Positions 1 to 8,700 of a DNA stretch of 10,563 bases are shown piece after piece. The notes under the pieces were generated by a model that was given only the letters and a program-made list of their open reading frames with translations, did not search any database and was not told the DNA's origin. The translations under genes were made by a program, and so were the position numbers. Each line of letters begins with the position of its first letter. Within the stretch, counting starts at the first letter, position 1. Where the stretch lies: contig JAEZQV010000457.1 of assembly GCA_023441125.1 (NCBI GenBank), positions 1 to 10,563 on the forward strand, read 5' to 3'. The DNA is from Bacillota bacterium (GTDB lineage: Bacteria; Bacillota_C; Negativicutes; Sporomusales; Sporomusaceae).

Positions 1-263
1 CCCTGAAACATGTCGCCGGCACTGACAATAATTGTATTGCCGGGATTTTGGGCCGATTCAGCCTTTAAGAATGCCGCCAGTTTAGCCAGGCCAGGATTTC
101 TGCCGGTTTCCGCCAGTGCTCCGTGAAAATCATTTACCGAAAGAATTTCAATGCTAATATAACCAGCCTGGTTGCTTTCTGCGCAAGCCGTCGCTGCCAG
201 GCAGGCGATGCCGATGCACAGTATAATCGCCATTAAGTAAGAGCGATGTACTAAAATACGCAT
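1..263 (-). CDS. 5'-nucleotidase/UshA-type metallophosphatase, N-terminal part (truncated by window edge)
   Basis: The ATG at 263 is preceded by a strong GGAGG ribosome binding site (about 268-273), and 87 codons are readable before the window ends. Residues 1-28 form a signal peptide: basic start (MRILVHR), hydrophobic core (LMAIILCIGIACLAA) and an A-C-A cleavage site, so the enzyme is probably exported. The mature part opens with the metal-binding signature VNDFHG (Asp45, His47), then a GLAKLAAFLKAE helix and the second metal motif SAGDMFQG (Asp84). This order is typical of the bifunctional 5'-nucleotidase / 2',3'-cyclic phosphodiesterase family (UshA, YfkN, CpdB-like), which hydrolyses extracellular nucleotides with a dinuclear metal centre. 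The C-terminal substrate-binding domain, and any cell-wall anchor, lie outside the window, so the exact substrate cannot be given. It has its own promoter and is separated from trxA by a terminator. Confidence 0.85.
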   Translation of the reverse strand, partial: MRILVHRSYLMAIILCIGIACLAATACAESNQAGYISIEILSVNDFHGALAETGRNPGLAKLAAFLKAESAQNPGNTIIVSAGDMFQ

Positions 264-289
264 TTTTACCTCCTTTCCGGCGCAGTTTA

Positions 290-318
290 ATTATGACAAA
301 ATTTACATATAAATACAA
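290..318 (-). promoter_or_regulatory. Probable sigma-A type promoter of the 5'-nucleotidase-like gene
   Basis: On the minus strand a -35 box TTGTAT (318-313) and a -10 box CATAAT (295-290) are separated by exactly 17 bp. Transcription would start near 283, giving a short leader that contains the GGAGG site and reaches the ATG at 263. The -10 matches consensus at five of six positions, the -35 at only three, so this is a plausible but unproven promoter. Confidence 0.5.
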
Positions 319-364
319 GCCGCTATTGGCCTTATCCAGGCGAAAAGTTATAGTTTCTATCAGG

Positions 365-397
365 ATAAGAAAAACTCCCGGAAACTAATCCGGGAGC
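365..397 (-). terminator. Intrinsic terminator of the leuS-trxA operon
   Basis: Read on the minus strand, a 7-bp GC-rich stem CTCCCGG/CCGGGAG (396-390 with 381-375) closes an 8-nt loop and is followed by a TTTTTCTTAT tract. It begins about 20 bp after the trxA stop codon and insulates the 5'-nucleotidase gene downstream. Confidence 0.9.
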
Positions 398-417
398 TTT
401 AGGCTGTTTAGGGCTTA

Positions 418-741
418 TCAAAGAGCCTTTTCCAGCATATTGGCAATATCCTTTTGCGGGCGGTAGCCGGTAATCCGGCCAACTTCGCTGCCGCCCTTAA
501 AAACGATTAAGGTAGGGATACTCATAACATTATACTGGCTGGCCAAATCCTGCTGCTCGTCAATATTGACTTTGGCAACAACGGCCCGGCCGGCAAAGTT
601 CGCGGCTACCGCCTCAACTTCCGGCGCCACCATTTTGCAGGGACCGCACCAGGCTGCCCAAAAATCAACTAATACAGGTTGCTCCGCCTTTATTACGCTG
701 TTGTAGAATTCAGTCACGTTAGCAATGGTAAGAACACTCAT
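418..741 (-). CDS. trxA: Thioredoxin
   Basis: A 107-residue cytoplasmic thioredoxin of normal family length. It carries the redox site WCGPCK (Trp31, Cys32, Cys35), the buried acid Asp26 in VDFWAAWC, the conserved Pro40 after the active-site helix, the cis-proline loop SIPT (Pro76) and the GG turn before the last strand. It reduces protein disulfides, taking electrons from thioredoxin reductase, which is not in this window. The ATG at 741 follows a strong AGGAGG site. The gene lies 36 bp downstream of leuS on the same strand, with no terminator or clear promoter between them and a terminator after it, so it is probably the last gene of the T-box-controlled operon. A promoter inside the end of leuS is not excluded. 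There is no signal peptide, so this is not an extracytoplasmic TlpA/ResA-like protein. Confidence 0.96.
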   Translation of the reverse strand: MSVLTIANVTEFYNSVIKAEQPVLVDFWAAWCGPCKMVAPEVEAVAANFAGRAVVAKVNIDEQQDLASQYNVMSIPTLIVFKGGSEVGRITGYRPQKDIANMLEKAL

Positions 742-777
742 TGTTTCGCCTCCTAAAGACTAATAATTCTATTATTT

Positions 778-3258
778 CTATTTAACAACTATGTTAACCA
801 GCTTCTGCGGTACAGAGATTACCTTGACAACCTGCTTACCGGCAATAAGCTCACGGACTTTTTCCTGAGAAAGGGCGGTCGTCTCCAGTTCTCTGGCCGT
901 CAACCCGACCGGTACAACTACTTTATCGCGGACTTTGCCGTTAATCTGCAGAACAATTTCAACCTCTTCCACTTCCAAAGCGGCAGCGTCGAATACCGGC
1001 CATGCCTGCTTGTGCACACTGGTGTCGGCAATCGTCTCCTGCCATAATTCCTCGGCAATGTGAGGTGCAAACGGGGCCAGCATCTTCAGGAGGCCGGCGA
1101 TAACTTCCCGCATAAGCGCCGCATTCGGTGTTACCCCCTGTTCCCTAAGAGCATACATGGCATTAACCAGTTCCATAATGGCACTGATGGCCGTATTGAA
1201 ATTGAAACGCTGGCCGATGTCTTCCGTTACCCGCTTAATGGTCACGTGCAGAACACGACGAAGCTCTTTTTCTGCTTTAGACAGCTCTTTAGGATCATAG
1301 CCGGCAGCTTCTGTCTGAATCAGCGCTGCATAATGCGCAATAATCCGCCATAACCGGCCTAAGAAACGGTAGGCACCTTCTACCCCCTGGTCACTCCACT
1401 CCAGGTCCCGCTCGGGCGGGGCAGCAAACAGGATGAATAATCTGGCCGTGTCGGCGCCATAGCGGCCAATGATCTCCTCGGGCGAAACCACATTCCCCTT
1501 GGACTTGGACATTTTGGCCCCGTCTTTAATAACCATGCCTTGCGTAAGCAGGTTCTTAAACGGTTCATTGACATTGACCAGGCCGGCATCTTTCAATACC
1601 TTGGTAAAAAAGCGCGAATATAGAAGGTGTAAAATAGCATGCTCAATACCGCCGATATACTGGTCAACAGGCATCCAGTAGTTAGCCTTGTCCGGATCAA
1701 ACGGTTCATCGGCACTGTGGGGGCTGGTATAGCGGAAATAGTACCACGATGAACAGATAAAGGTGTCCATGGTGTCTGTTTCCCGTCGTGCTTTACCGCC
1801 GCACTTGGGGCAGGTACAGTTGATAAACTCGTCGGCTTTGGCTAAGGGTGATACCGAACCGCTGGCAAAGTCAACATTGCCGGGCAGCATGACAGGCAAT
1901 TGCTCTTTAGGTACCGGTACAGTGCCGCAGTCCGGGCAATAGATGATCGGAATGGGTGCGCCCCAGTAACGCTGCCGGGAGATAAGCCAGTCGCGCAGGC
2001 GGTAATTAATACGCCGTTTACCGATATTTTGGGCTTCAAACCATTGCGCAATTTTGACCTTCCCGGCTTCATTATCCAAACCGCTGAATTCACCGGAATT
2101 AACCATAACACCCTGTCCATCATAGGCGCCGGTCATATCACTAAGTGTAAGCTCTTTGCCCGCCGGCTGGATTACAAGTTTCTTCGGCAAACCATATTTG
2201 CCGGCGAAGTCCCAGTCGCGCTGGTCATGGGCCGGTACACCCATGACCGCGCCGGTACCGTATTCTACCAGCACATAGTTGGCTATCCAAATCGGTACTT
2301 GCTCACCGGTAAACGGATGCACAGCATAGGCACCGGTAAAGACACCCTCTTTTTCTGTTTCCGTAGAAGTGCGGGCAATTTCGCTTTGTCCTCTGACCCG
2401 TTCCACAAAGGCTTTGACCGCCGCCTCTTCCGGTTTGCCGGCAATCAGCTTGTCCACCAGGACATGTTCCGGTGCCAGCACAATATAACTAACGCCAAAC
2501 ACGGTATCGTGGCGCGTGGTGTATACAGAAATTTTACCGTTTATCTCAGGCACTGCAAAACTGAACTCGGCACCTTCACTGCGGCCAATCCAGTTCTCCT
2601 GCATAGTTTTTACCCGCTCCGGCCAGCCCTTAAGTTCAGCCAGGTCGGCTAAAAGGCGGTCGGCATAATCGGTAATCCGCAGGAACCATTGCTCAAGATC
2701 TTTTTTTACAACGACCGAATCACACCGCCAGCAGCGACCGTCAACAACCTGTTCGTTGGCCAGTACGGTGTTGCAGTCATTACACCAGTTAACTGCCGCT
2801 TTCTTTTTATAGGCCAAATTGCGGTCGTAAAACAGCAAAAACAGCCACTGTGTCCAGTGATAATAGTCGGGATGACAGGTGGCTACTTCGCGGTCCCAGT
2901 CGAAGGATAACCCCAGTTCCTGTTGCTGCCGGCGCATGTTAGCAATATTATCCCAGGTCCAGGCTGAGGGATGAATGCCATTTTTGATAGCGGCATTTTC
3001 AGCCGGCATGCCAAAAGCATCCCAGCCCATAGGATGCAGGACGTTATAGCCTTGCATAACTTTAAATCTGGCAACGACGTCACCGATCGAGTAATTGCGT
3101 ACATGTCCCATGTGCAAATTGCCGGACGGATAAGGAAACATCTCTAGGACATAATACTCCGGCCGCTGGCGGTTAATGGTCGTACAGAAAGCATCATTTT
3201 CGGACCAGCGTTTTTGCCATTTGGCCTCAATCTCGTGCGGCGTATATTTTTCATTCAT
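778..3258 (-). CDS. leuS: Leucyl-tRNA synthetase
   Basis: Class I synthetase that attaches leucine to tRNA-Leu in the cytoplasm. With the ATG at 3258 it has 826 residues. Visible in order are the HMGH form of the HIGH motif (about 49-52) in [17 protein letters not shown]; a zinc-binding type CNDC...CWRC cluster (about 159-179); the CP1 editing domain (about 220-420) with the threonine-rich [10 protein letters not shown] segment and [15 protein letters not shown]; a second Cys cluster, CPDC...CTCPKC (about 441-486); the KMSKS loop AKMSKSKGN (about 582-586); and the helical anticodon-binding and C-terminal tRNA-binding domains ending QINGKVRDK...NIVVK. All catalytic motifs are intact. The reading frame also allows a TTG start at 3270, adding four residues, but that codon lies only 1 nt from the GAGGGGG run (3278-3272). 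The ATG, 13 nt away, is preferred. Expression is controlled by the leucine T-box upstream, and trxA follows. Confidence 0.97.
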   Translation of the reverse strand: MNEKYTPHEIEAKWQKRWSENDAFCTTINRQRPEYYVLEMFPYPSGNLHMGHVRNYSIGDVVARFKVMQGYNVLHPMGWDAFGMPAENAAIKNGIHPSAWTWDNIANMRRQQQELGLSFDWDREVATCHPDYYHWTQWLFLLFYDRNLAYKKKAAVNWCNDCNTVLANEQVVDGRCWRCDSVVVKKDLEQWFLRITDYADRLLADLAELKGWPERVKTMQENWIGRSEGAEFSFAVPEINGKISVYTTRHDTVFGVSYIVLAPEHVLVDKLIAGKPEEAAVKAFVERVRGQSEIARTSTETEKEGVFTGAYAVHPFTGEQVPIWIANYVLVEYGTGAVMGVPAHDQRDWDFAGKYGLPKKLVIQPAGKELTLSDMTGAYDGQGVMVNSGEFSGLDNEAGKVKIAQWFEAQNIGKRRINYRLRDWLISRQRYWGAPIPIIYCPDCGTVPVPKEQLPVMLPGNVDFASGSVSPLAKADEFINCTCPKCGGKARRETDTMDTFICSSWYYFRYTSPHSADEPFDPDKANYWMPVDQYIGGIEHAILHLLYSRFFTKVLKDAGLVNVNEPFKNLLTQGMVIKDGAKMSKSKGNVVSPEEIIGRYGADTARLFILFAAPPERDLEWSDQGVEGAYRFLGRLWRIIAHYAALIQTEAAGYDPKELSKAEKELRRVLHVTIKRVTEDIGQRFNFNTAISAIMELVNAMYALREQGVTPNAALMREVIAGLLKMLAPFAPHIAEELWQETIADTSVHKQAWPVFDAAALEVEEVEIVLQINGKVRDKVVVPVGLTARELETTALSQEKVRELIAGKQVVKVISVPQKLVNIVVK

Positions 3259-3298
3259 CGAGTAATTCAATCCCCCTCGGACAGATAGTAAAGAAACA

Positions 3299-3334
3299 CG
3301 GCTTACGCCGAGCCTTTGGCGAAAGCGTAAGCCG
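3299..3334 (-). repeat. Perfect 10-bp inverted repeat (hairpin) in the leuS leader
   Basis: CGGCTTACGC at 3299-3308 is the exact inverse of GCGTAAGCCG at 3325-3334, with a 16-nt loop that holds a smaller GCC-TTT-GGC pairing. It lies between the T-box terminator (ends 3381) and the leuS ribosome binding site, so it is part of the read-through leuS mRNA. No T-tract follows on the minus strand (TGTTTCTTTACT), so it is not a convincing terminator. Stabilisation of the 5' end, an attenuating structure or a remnant repeat are all possible. Confidence 0.6.
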
Positions 3335-3380
3335 ATGTTGCCCTCTTATGCTAAAAGAAAATTATACTTTCTTTCAGTAT

Positions 3381-3409
3381 AAAAAAGTCCCGTGGCTGAC
3401 GCCAGGGAC
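3381..3409 (-). terminator. Regulated terminator of the leucine T-box
   Basis: Minus-strand stem GTCCC-TGGC, loop GTCA, then GCCA-(bulged C)-GGGAC (3409-3387), followed by six T residues (3386-3381). Its 5' arm shares the GTCCCT segment with the alternative antiterminator helix, which is the mutually exclusive arrangement expected of a T-box. Confidence 0.92.
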
Positions 3410-3609
3410 GAGGCTTCTCGCGGTACCACCCTGTTTGATGACGGTTGTCGTCATCCACTCTTTGCCCATAACGCCGGCTTGCGTCGACTGCTATTACCTT
3501 CACAGCGCTCTTCAGCAGCGAGTTCGGCTATATCACAGATTGGCTCGCAACGAACGCCAACTTTCTGAACTGCGTCTACAACGTACTAATCTGCCTCATA
3601 AGATTTGTA
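3381..3609 (-). ncRNA. T-box riboswitch leader, leucine-specific, controlling leuS-trxA
   Basis: On the minus strand the leader has the hallmark T-box sequence AGGGTGGTACCGCG (3432-3419), whose TGGT bulge pairs with the uncharged tRNA 3' end. The U at the variable position fits an A discriminator, as tRNA-Leu has. Upstream is a stem III hairpin, GATGACG/CGTCATC (3455-3437). The stem I region has an AGTA motif in its 5' part (about 3588-3585). Its specifier segment GAACTCGCTGC (near 3525-3515) puts CTC, a leucine codon, at 3522-3520. GCAG/CTGC segments can close the base of stem I. The 3' part forms either the antiterminator with GCCTCGTCCCT or the terminator hairpin. In this family, uncharged tRNA stabilises the antiterminator, so leuS is expressed when charged tRNA-Leu is scarce. 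Specifier assignment is by motif position and the downstream gene; I did not compute a fold. Confidence 0.93.
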
Positions 3610-3615
3610 TGTTCC

Positions 3616-3644
3616 ATTATATAGCAATAAATTACAAAAGTCAA
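3616..3644 (-). promoter_or_regulatory. Promoter of the T-box/leuS/trxA operon
   Basis: Near-perfect vegetative promoter on the minus strand: -35 TTGACT (3644-3639), 17-bp AT-rich spacer, -10 TATAAT (3621-3616). The transcript would start around 3609, just ahead of stem I of the T-box leader. Confidence 0.88.
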
Positions 3645-3717
3645 CTTGCGGACCGGCCGGCAAAAACAGTTCTAACTCAGGCTGACAGTCATACAATAGT
3701 TCATAAGGAGGTGCGTC

Positions 3718-4122
3718 ATGTATAAGCTTATTATCGGCAATGTCAGAGTTACCGTTAACGATGACAGCATTAAGCGGGATCAGGCCGCCGCTTACGCCAA
3801 ACAGGCAATTGCCGCCGCCAACCATCAGGGAAAAATGCTCTCCCATGTTGAGCTTAGTGCCGGCCCCGACGGCATAGAGGTAGCCTCTACTGAAAAAGCC
3901 GGTTGCCGCACAATCAGAAAAACGATTAAACAGAGTATGCTTGATGGTATCGTGGATGCAGCCAAAGAGAAGCTGTATCCAAGCGGGACTTTCTCGCAGA
4001 AAGATCTCTGGTTTGACGGAGAAACAGGTCAGGAATGGCGCGGTACCGAGGTGGATACTGCCCGGACGGAAGTTTTGGCCAAGTTGGAGGAATGGATTAA
4101 ATCAAACAACCCTGCCAATTAA
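3718..4122 (+). CDS. Hypothetical protein of 134 residues, divergent from leuS
   Basis: I do not recognise this family. The ATG at 3718 has an excellent AAGGAGG site at 3705-3711 with 6-nt spacing, and the frame runs uninterrupted to a terminator, so translation is very likely. The product is a soluble, charged protein with no signal peptide or membrane segment. It starts with a short beta-like stretch (YKLIIGNVRVTVNDD), continues with an alanine-rich helix (RDQAAAYAKQAIAAANHQGK) and a strand-like HVELSAGPDGIEVAST. A second charged helical stretch follows (about 64-86), then FSQKDLWFDGETGQEWRGTEVD and a final amphipathic helix ending in KLEEWIKSN. There is a single cysteine (Cys63) and no obvious catalytic motif. 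It is transcribed away from the leuS T-box promoter. A TACAAT at 3692-3697 is the only -10-like box nearby, but it sits almost on the ribosome binding site and has no good -35. Confidence 0.8.
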   Translation: MYKLIIGNVRVTVNDDSIKRDQAAAYAKQAIAAANHQGKMLSHVELSAGPDGIEVASTEKAGCRTIRKTIKQSMLDGIVDAAKEKLYPSGTFSQKDLWFDGETGQEWRGTEVDTARTEVLAKLEEWIKSNNPAN

Positions 4123-4152
4123 CATGAACAGGCTCGGATTATCCACAGGCTT

Positions 4153-4194
4153 AAACCACCCAGAACAGGGCTCTGACCGGATCTGGGTGGTTTT
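4153..4194. terminator. Bidirectional intrinsic terminator between converging genes
   Basis: A 12-bp perfect stem, AAACCACCCAGA (4153-4164) with TCTGGGTGGTTT (4182-4193), encloses a 17-nt loop. On the plus strand it ends in TTTT and lies about 30 bp after the stop of the 134-residue gene. On the minus strand it lies just past the stop of the desulfurase-like gene, but there its T-run is only TTT, so it is likely stronger for the plus-strand gene. Confidence 0.88.
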
Positions 4195-4202
4195 GACATG
4201 GG

Positions 4203-5582
4203 CTAACAATAGGGATTCTCCGGCTTACCATACTCGTTGCAGCGGTCTGGATCCAATACGTAGGCATATTTATGTTCATAGTAGTCGCGATGCTTCGCCA
4301 TATGCAGCACTAAGTTATGGAATACATCAATTTCTTGGCAGTTGTTGTACATTCCAAAACTAATGCGTACCAAACCGGGTAGACTTTTATCATCATGGGT
4401 CTGATAATATTCAACTGTTTCATCACTTAATTCCAATAAGCGCTCAACGTACGGATGGGCGCAAAACAATCCGTTGCGGACGGCAATGCCGGCTTCCTGA
4501 GCTAATATTTCCGCCACCTGACTGTGATGCAGACCTGCCATGCTGAAAGAAATCAGGCTTACCCTTTCTTCTTTTCCATTCTGTACACTATATAATGTAA
4601 TGCCGGGAACGGCTGCCAGGCCGTCGATAGCATAATCAATCAGCCTCCGTTCATAATTATGAATGTCGTTTATATTCAGTTTGCCTAACGTTTCAATAGC
4701 CGTAATAAGGGCCAGCACCCCCATCATATTGGGAGTCCCGGCTTCAAATTTAGCGGGCGGATCGTCCCAGGCAACTGCCAGGCGTGATACCAGACCGACA
4801 GCTCCGCCCCCCTGGTATACCGGCACGGCCTGCTCAAAAGTGTCCCGCGGCCCGATCAGCACGCCGGCGCCAAACGGAGCATACATTTTATGAGCGGAAA
4901 AAGCCAGGTAATCAATATGCTCCGGTGAATCAGCCGGTTTCATGTCCACGCAGGTATGGGGAACCCATTGAGCACCGTCTACACAGATACGGGCCCCGTA
5001 TTTGTGGGCTAGCCTGGCGATTTTATGGACAGGATTAACATAGCCGGTAACATTGGAGGCACCGGTTACGGTTACCAGCACAACGTTGCCTGCGTATTTT
5101 TTCAGTTTGTTTTCCAGGTCGTTCAGGGATAATCGGCCGGCTTTAGTCAATGCCACGTAATCTACCGTATATTTATCACGCCAGGGCATGTCATTGGCGA
5201 GATGCTCCATATCGGTTGACAGCACGACCTGTTCTCTTTCATCCGTCGCCAACGCATAGGCCAGCATATTAATAGCTTCACTGGTACTCTTGGTAAAAAT
5301 CACAACATCCCGCTTGTCGGCTTTAACAAAGTTGCGGACAACTTCCCGTCCGTACTCATAAAGTTCAGAAGTGAGGATTGATTTGTAGCCCCGGCCACGA
5401 TGAACCGAGGCATACCAAGGTGCAAACCGGAGTATTTCTTTTAATACTGCATGTAACGGCGGTGTGGTAGCCGCGTTGTCAAAGTTAATGGCCAGAACAT
5501 GTTTGCCATTTGCCAAAGACACTTTCGTTTCAGTCCCGACCACGAATGACCGGAAGTAATCGTCCCTGTTCCGGTAAATCAT
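4203..5582 (-). CDS. Class V aminotransferase, cysteine desulfurase (SufS/Csd)-like
   Basis: A 459-residue fold-type I PLP enzyme. Signatures in order: NFDNAATTPP (33-42) at the start of the catalytic domain; TKSTSEAINMLA (98-109), the PLP-phosphate region; DMEHLAND (124-131), with the His that stacks on PLP; ICVDGAQ (199-205), with Asp202 for the pyridine nitrogen; and SAHKMYAPFGAG (229-240), with Lys232 as the Schiff-base lysine. The loop RNGLFCAHPY holds Cys374 where desulfurases carry the persulfide-forming cysteine. This supports cysteine desulfurase-type chemistry (cysteine to alanine plus enzyme-bound sulfur), though related lyases and epimerases share the fold and the substrate is not certain. 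Compared with SufS of about 405 residues, it has an extra ~30 residues at the N-terminus and a C-terminal tail (430-459) with Cys448 and a terminal Cys459. No sufU/iscU or other Fe-S gene adjoins it. The ATG at 5582 has only a modest GGGG site. Confidence 0.85.
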   Translation of the reverse strand: MIYRNRDDYFRSFVVGTETKVSLANGKHVLAINFDNAATTPPLHAVLKEILRFAPWYASVHRGRGYKSILTSELYEYGREVVRNFVKADKRDVVIFTKSTSEAINMLAYALATDEREQVVLSTDMEHLANDMPWRDKYTVDYVALTKAGRLSLNDLENKLKKYAGNVVLVTVTGASNVTGYVNPVHKIARLAHKYGARICVDGAQWVPHTCVDMKPADSPEHIDYLAFSAHKMYAPFGAGVLIGPRDTFEQAVPVYQGGGAVGLVSRLAVAWDDPPAKFEAGTPNMMGVLALITAIETLGKLNINDIHNYERRLIDYAIDGLAAVPGITLYSVQNGKEERVSLISFSMAGLHHSQVAEILAQEAGIAVRNGLFCAHPYVERLLELSDETVEYYQTHDDKSLPGLVRISFGMYNNCQEIDVFHNLVLHMAKHRDYYEHKYAYVLDPDRCNEYGKPENPYC

Positions 5583-5737
5583 ATTTCAACCCCGCTTTTA
5601 AAATAATTTAAACGAATACGCCGTCGATATAATTTATGCAGCTATGCCGTTCCGGGGAATAACAATGCAGGATTTTCGTCGGCAATAGAATAACTATGTA
5701 CTAGATGTCTTAGAAGAAACAGCCAGAAGGAGTCAAT
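5583..5737. promoter_or_regulatory. Divergent promoter region between the desulfurase-like and SNF2 genes
   Basis: This 155-bp AT-rich spacer must carry start signals for both flanking genes. A consensus TATAAT lies at 5628-5633 on the plus strand, but its -35 region (AATTTA at 17 bp) is poor. No convincing pair is seen on the minus strand. A short TTCC-GG-GGAA palindrome (5650-5659) lies between. The AAGGAG site just before 5738 serves the SNF2 gene. Confidence 0.3.
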
Positions 5738-8700
5738 ATGCTAACTGATGAACAAATCCGGCATGAAGCGGATATTGATGCCTCTTATACCAAAGGCTTG
5801 CACTACTATCATAACCAATGCGTCAAAACACTGGATTTTTCAGCACTTGACAACACATTCACGGCGACAGTGCTTGGTAATGATTTATATACTGTTTCTG
5901 TCACGTTTACCCCGGCTCATAAAGTTGAGCAATACCACTGCAACTGCCCGGCCTTTTTTCGATATCATGGCGCCTGCAAACACATCATTGCTGTACTGAA
6001 GTCAATCCAGTACAGCTGGTCTGACTATTTCACCGCCGCCCCCCAGCTGTCCATGACCCGCGAAACCCGGGCCATGCTGGATTTTTTTCAAAATGTTAGC
6101 CTGGACGACAACGCGGGCAAAGTTCCGGCGCCTGCTCTGGTCAGGCTTGTACCGAACTATAGTTTCCGCCTGTATAATACCAAACAAATAAATCAACTGG
6201 ATTTTACTATCGGTACCGACCGGCTGTATGTCCTGAGAGATATTCCCCAGTTCATCCTGGCAATGCATACGAAACAGGACATCCTTTTTGGCAAAAACTT
6301 TACCTTCAAACCTGACGAAGCTGTCTTTGATGACATCTCTGCCGCATTGCTCGGTTTGCTAAAGAATGTTTATGACGAAGAAAATCAGCGGTCCGCCTGG
6401 AGTTTGCATACGTTTTCCGGTACTCATGCCAACTCGGCGTTTAGTGAAAGTAAATTTATGAAACTGACTAATGCCAGTCTGTTGCATTTTTTTAACATTA
6501 TGGGTACCCAACCTTTTGCCGCCGCCATTCAGGATCAGGTGGTCGACAGACTCCGCATTCAAACCGGCAGGCCACCGTTAAGCCTGGATGTTAAAGATCG
6601 CGAGGGTGGCCTGTGCCTGTCTCTGTCGACGGCCGATAAGGTGTACGGGCTGGATGCCGACTGTCATTATATATTCTGTCAAAATACCATCTATCACGTT
6701 GATGCTTTGTTTGCCAGTTATCTCAAACCATTACTGCTGTGTTTTGCCGAGAACCGTAAACCTGAGATCAATATTCCGACAGCAACCGCGTCCGAATTTA
6801 TGTCAGGAGTACTGCCCGTGCTGGCAACAGTCGCCGACATAACCATTGCTGCGGCCGTTTATCATAAATTTCATAAAGAACAACTGGAAAAACGGGTCTA
6901 TTTTGACAAATGCGGCGAAGGTATCAGTGCAAAAATTGAATTTTGCTACGGTCCGGTGATAATCAATCCTGGTTCTGCTGCCGAGAACAGTCCTGATGCA
7001 ACGGGAAAATGGCTGTTGCGGTCAATTCATCAGGAACGGGAACTATTAAATATTTTCCGGCAGCATAATTTTATCTGGTCGTTCGGCCAGCTTGTTTTGC
7101 CCGACGCAGACAGCGTTTACACCTTTTTGCAGCTGGGACTGCCAAAATTGCAAACTCTTGCCGAGGTTTTTTATTCTGATGCTTTTAAAGCCGTCAAAAT
7201 TCAGCCGGCCGGCAGAATTTCCGCCGGCGTAAGGATCAATACCCAGACTGACATGCTGGAATTCTCGCTGCAGTTGGAAGACCTGTCGCCTAAGGATTTA
7301 ATTAAGTTAGTATCGGCCTATAAATTAAAAAAGAAGTTTCACCGGTTACCGAGCGGCGCCTTCATTCCTCTGGATTCCAGTGAATTCCAGGCCACTGCCA
7401 AAATCATCAGTGAACTGGGCCTGCGTCCTGCCGATATTGAAAGGCGTCTGGCAGTGCTGCCCAAACACCGCGCCCTTTATCTGGACACGCTGGCCCGTGA
7501 AACCCCGGACCTGGCCATTGAGCGCAGCAGTAATTTTAAACGCATGGTTCAGGATATCCGCGAACCACAGGATGTCGAATATACCATTCCCCTTGGCCTT
7601 AAAGGCAACCTGAGAGATTATCAAAAGACCGGCTTCAGGTGGCTGAAATCGCTTGCTCATTATGGACTGGGCGGTATCTTGGCCGATGATATGGGACTGG
7701 GAAAAACTTTGCAGGTAATTACTCTTGTCCTCTCAGAAAAAGGCAGTGCCGGCGAACCGTCGCTGGTTATTGCCCCTACTTCACTGGTCTACAATTGGCA
7801 AGAGGAAATCAGCAAATTTGCGCCGGAATTGAAGGCCATCGTTATTTCCGGCCAGCCGGAAGAACGCCTCGAACAACTTAAAGATATTGTCAGTGCCGAT
7901 TTCGTAATAACCTCTTACGGCCTGATCAGACGGGATGTCGAATTATATACGCAAACCACGTTTAAATTTTGCATTCTGGATGAGGCTCAGCATATCAAAA
8001 ATCCCAACACGCTCAGTGCAAAGTCGGTTAAGCGGCTTAAGGCCAAGAGCTACTTTGCCCTGACCGGCACACCGATAGAAAATACGCTGACCGAGCTATG
8101 GTCTGTCTTCGATTTTCTTATGCCCGGCTATTTGCGCACCCATAAGGCTTTTACCGGCAAATTTGAAATTCCTATTGTCAGAAATGACGATCAGCAGGCA
8201 TTAGCGGAATTAGGCCGGCATATCAGGCCGTTTATCCTGCGGCGCATGAAAAAAGCAGTTCTTAAAGAACTGCCGGAAAAAATCGAGTGCAAAATGGTCA
8301 GTGAAATGACCAAAGAACAAACCCGCCTCTATGCGGCCTGGCTGCTCAAAGCCCAAACCGAATTCGAAACCGAAGTCAGTGCCAATGGCTTTGAGAAAAG
8401 TCAGATTAAAATATTAGCCTTATTAACCAGGCTTAGGCAAATTTGCTGTCATCCGGCTTTATTTATCGATAATTACCAAGGTGGCAGCGGTAAGCTGGAC
8501 ATGCTGCAGGAACTGCTGCAAGACGCCGTCGGCAGTGGCCATCGTATTCTGCTGTTTTCACAGTTTACCGGTATGCTGGCTTTAATAAGAAACCAGCTGG
8601 CAGCCATGGGAATCAATTATTTTTACTTAGATGGGGCAACCAAGGCAGATGAACGCCTAAAACTGGTAAATACCTTTAATGCCGGTCACCATGAAGTCTT

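Noticed and set aside
264..417. Possible riboswitch upstream of the 5'-nucleotidase gene
   Set aside because: The segment has a small GCCT/AGGC hairpin near 329-341 but it lies upstream of the predicted -35, and I recognise no riboswitch core. Only the promoter and the trxA terminator are supported here.
1900..2652. 250-codon open frame on the plus strand inside leuS
   Set aside because: It lies wholly antisense to intact leuS catalytic and editing motifs, has no ribosome binding site I can see, and its translation has no recognisable domain. It is a by-product of leuS codon use.
3299..3334. Hairpin considered as a second terminator for leuS
   Set aside because: The stem is strong, but the following minus-strand sequence TGTTTCTTTACT lacks a continuous T-tract, and a terminator here would block an essential gene. 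It is kept as an unexplained inverted repeat.
3348..3725. 125-codon open frame on the plus strand, upstream of the 134-residue gene
   Set aside because: It covers the T-box terminator, antiterminator and specifier region, which are structured RNA on the opposite strand. Its translation looks random.
3586..3846. 86-codon open frame on the minus strand
   Set aside because: It overlaps the T-box promoter and the start of the better supported plus-strand gene, and has no good ribosome binding site.
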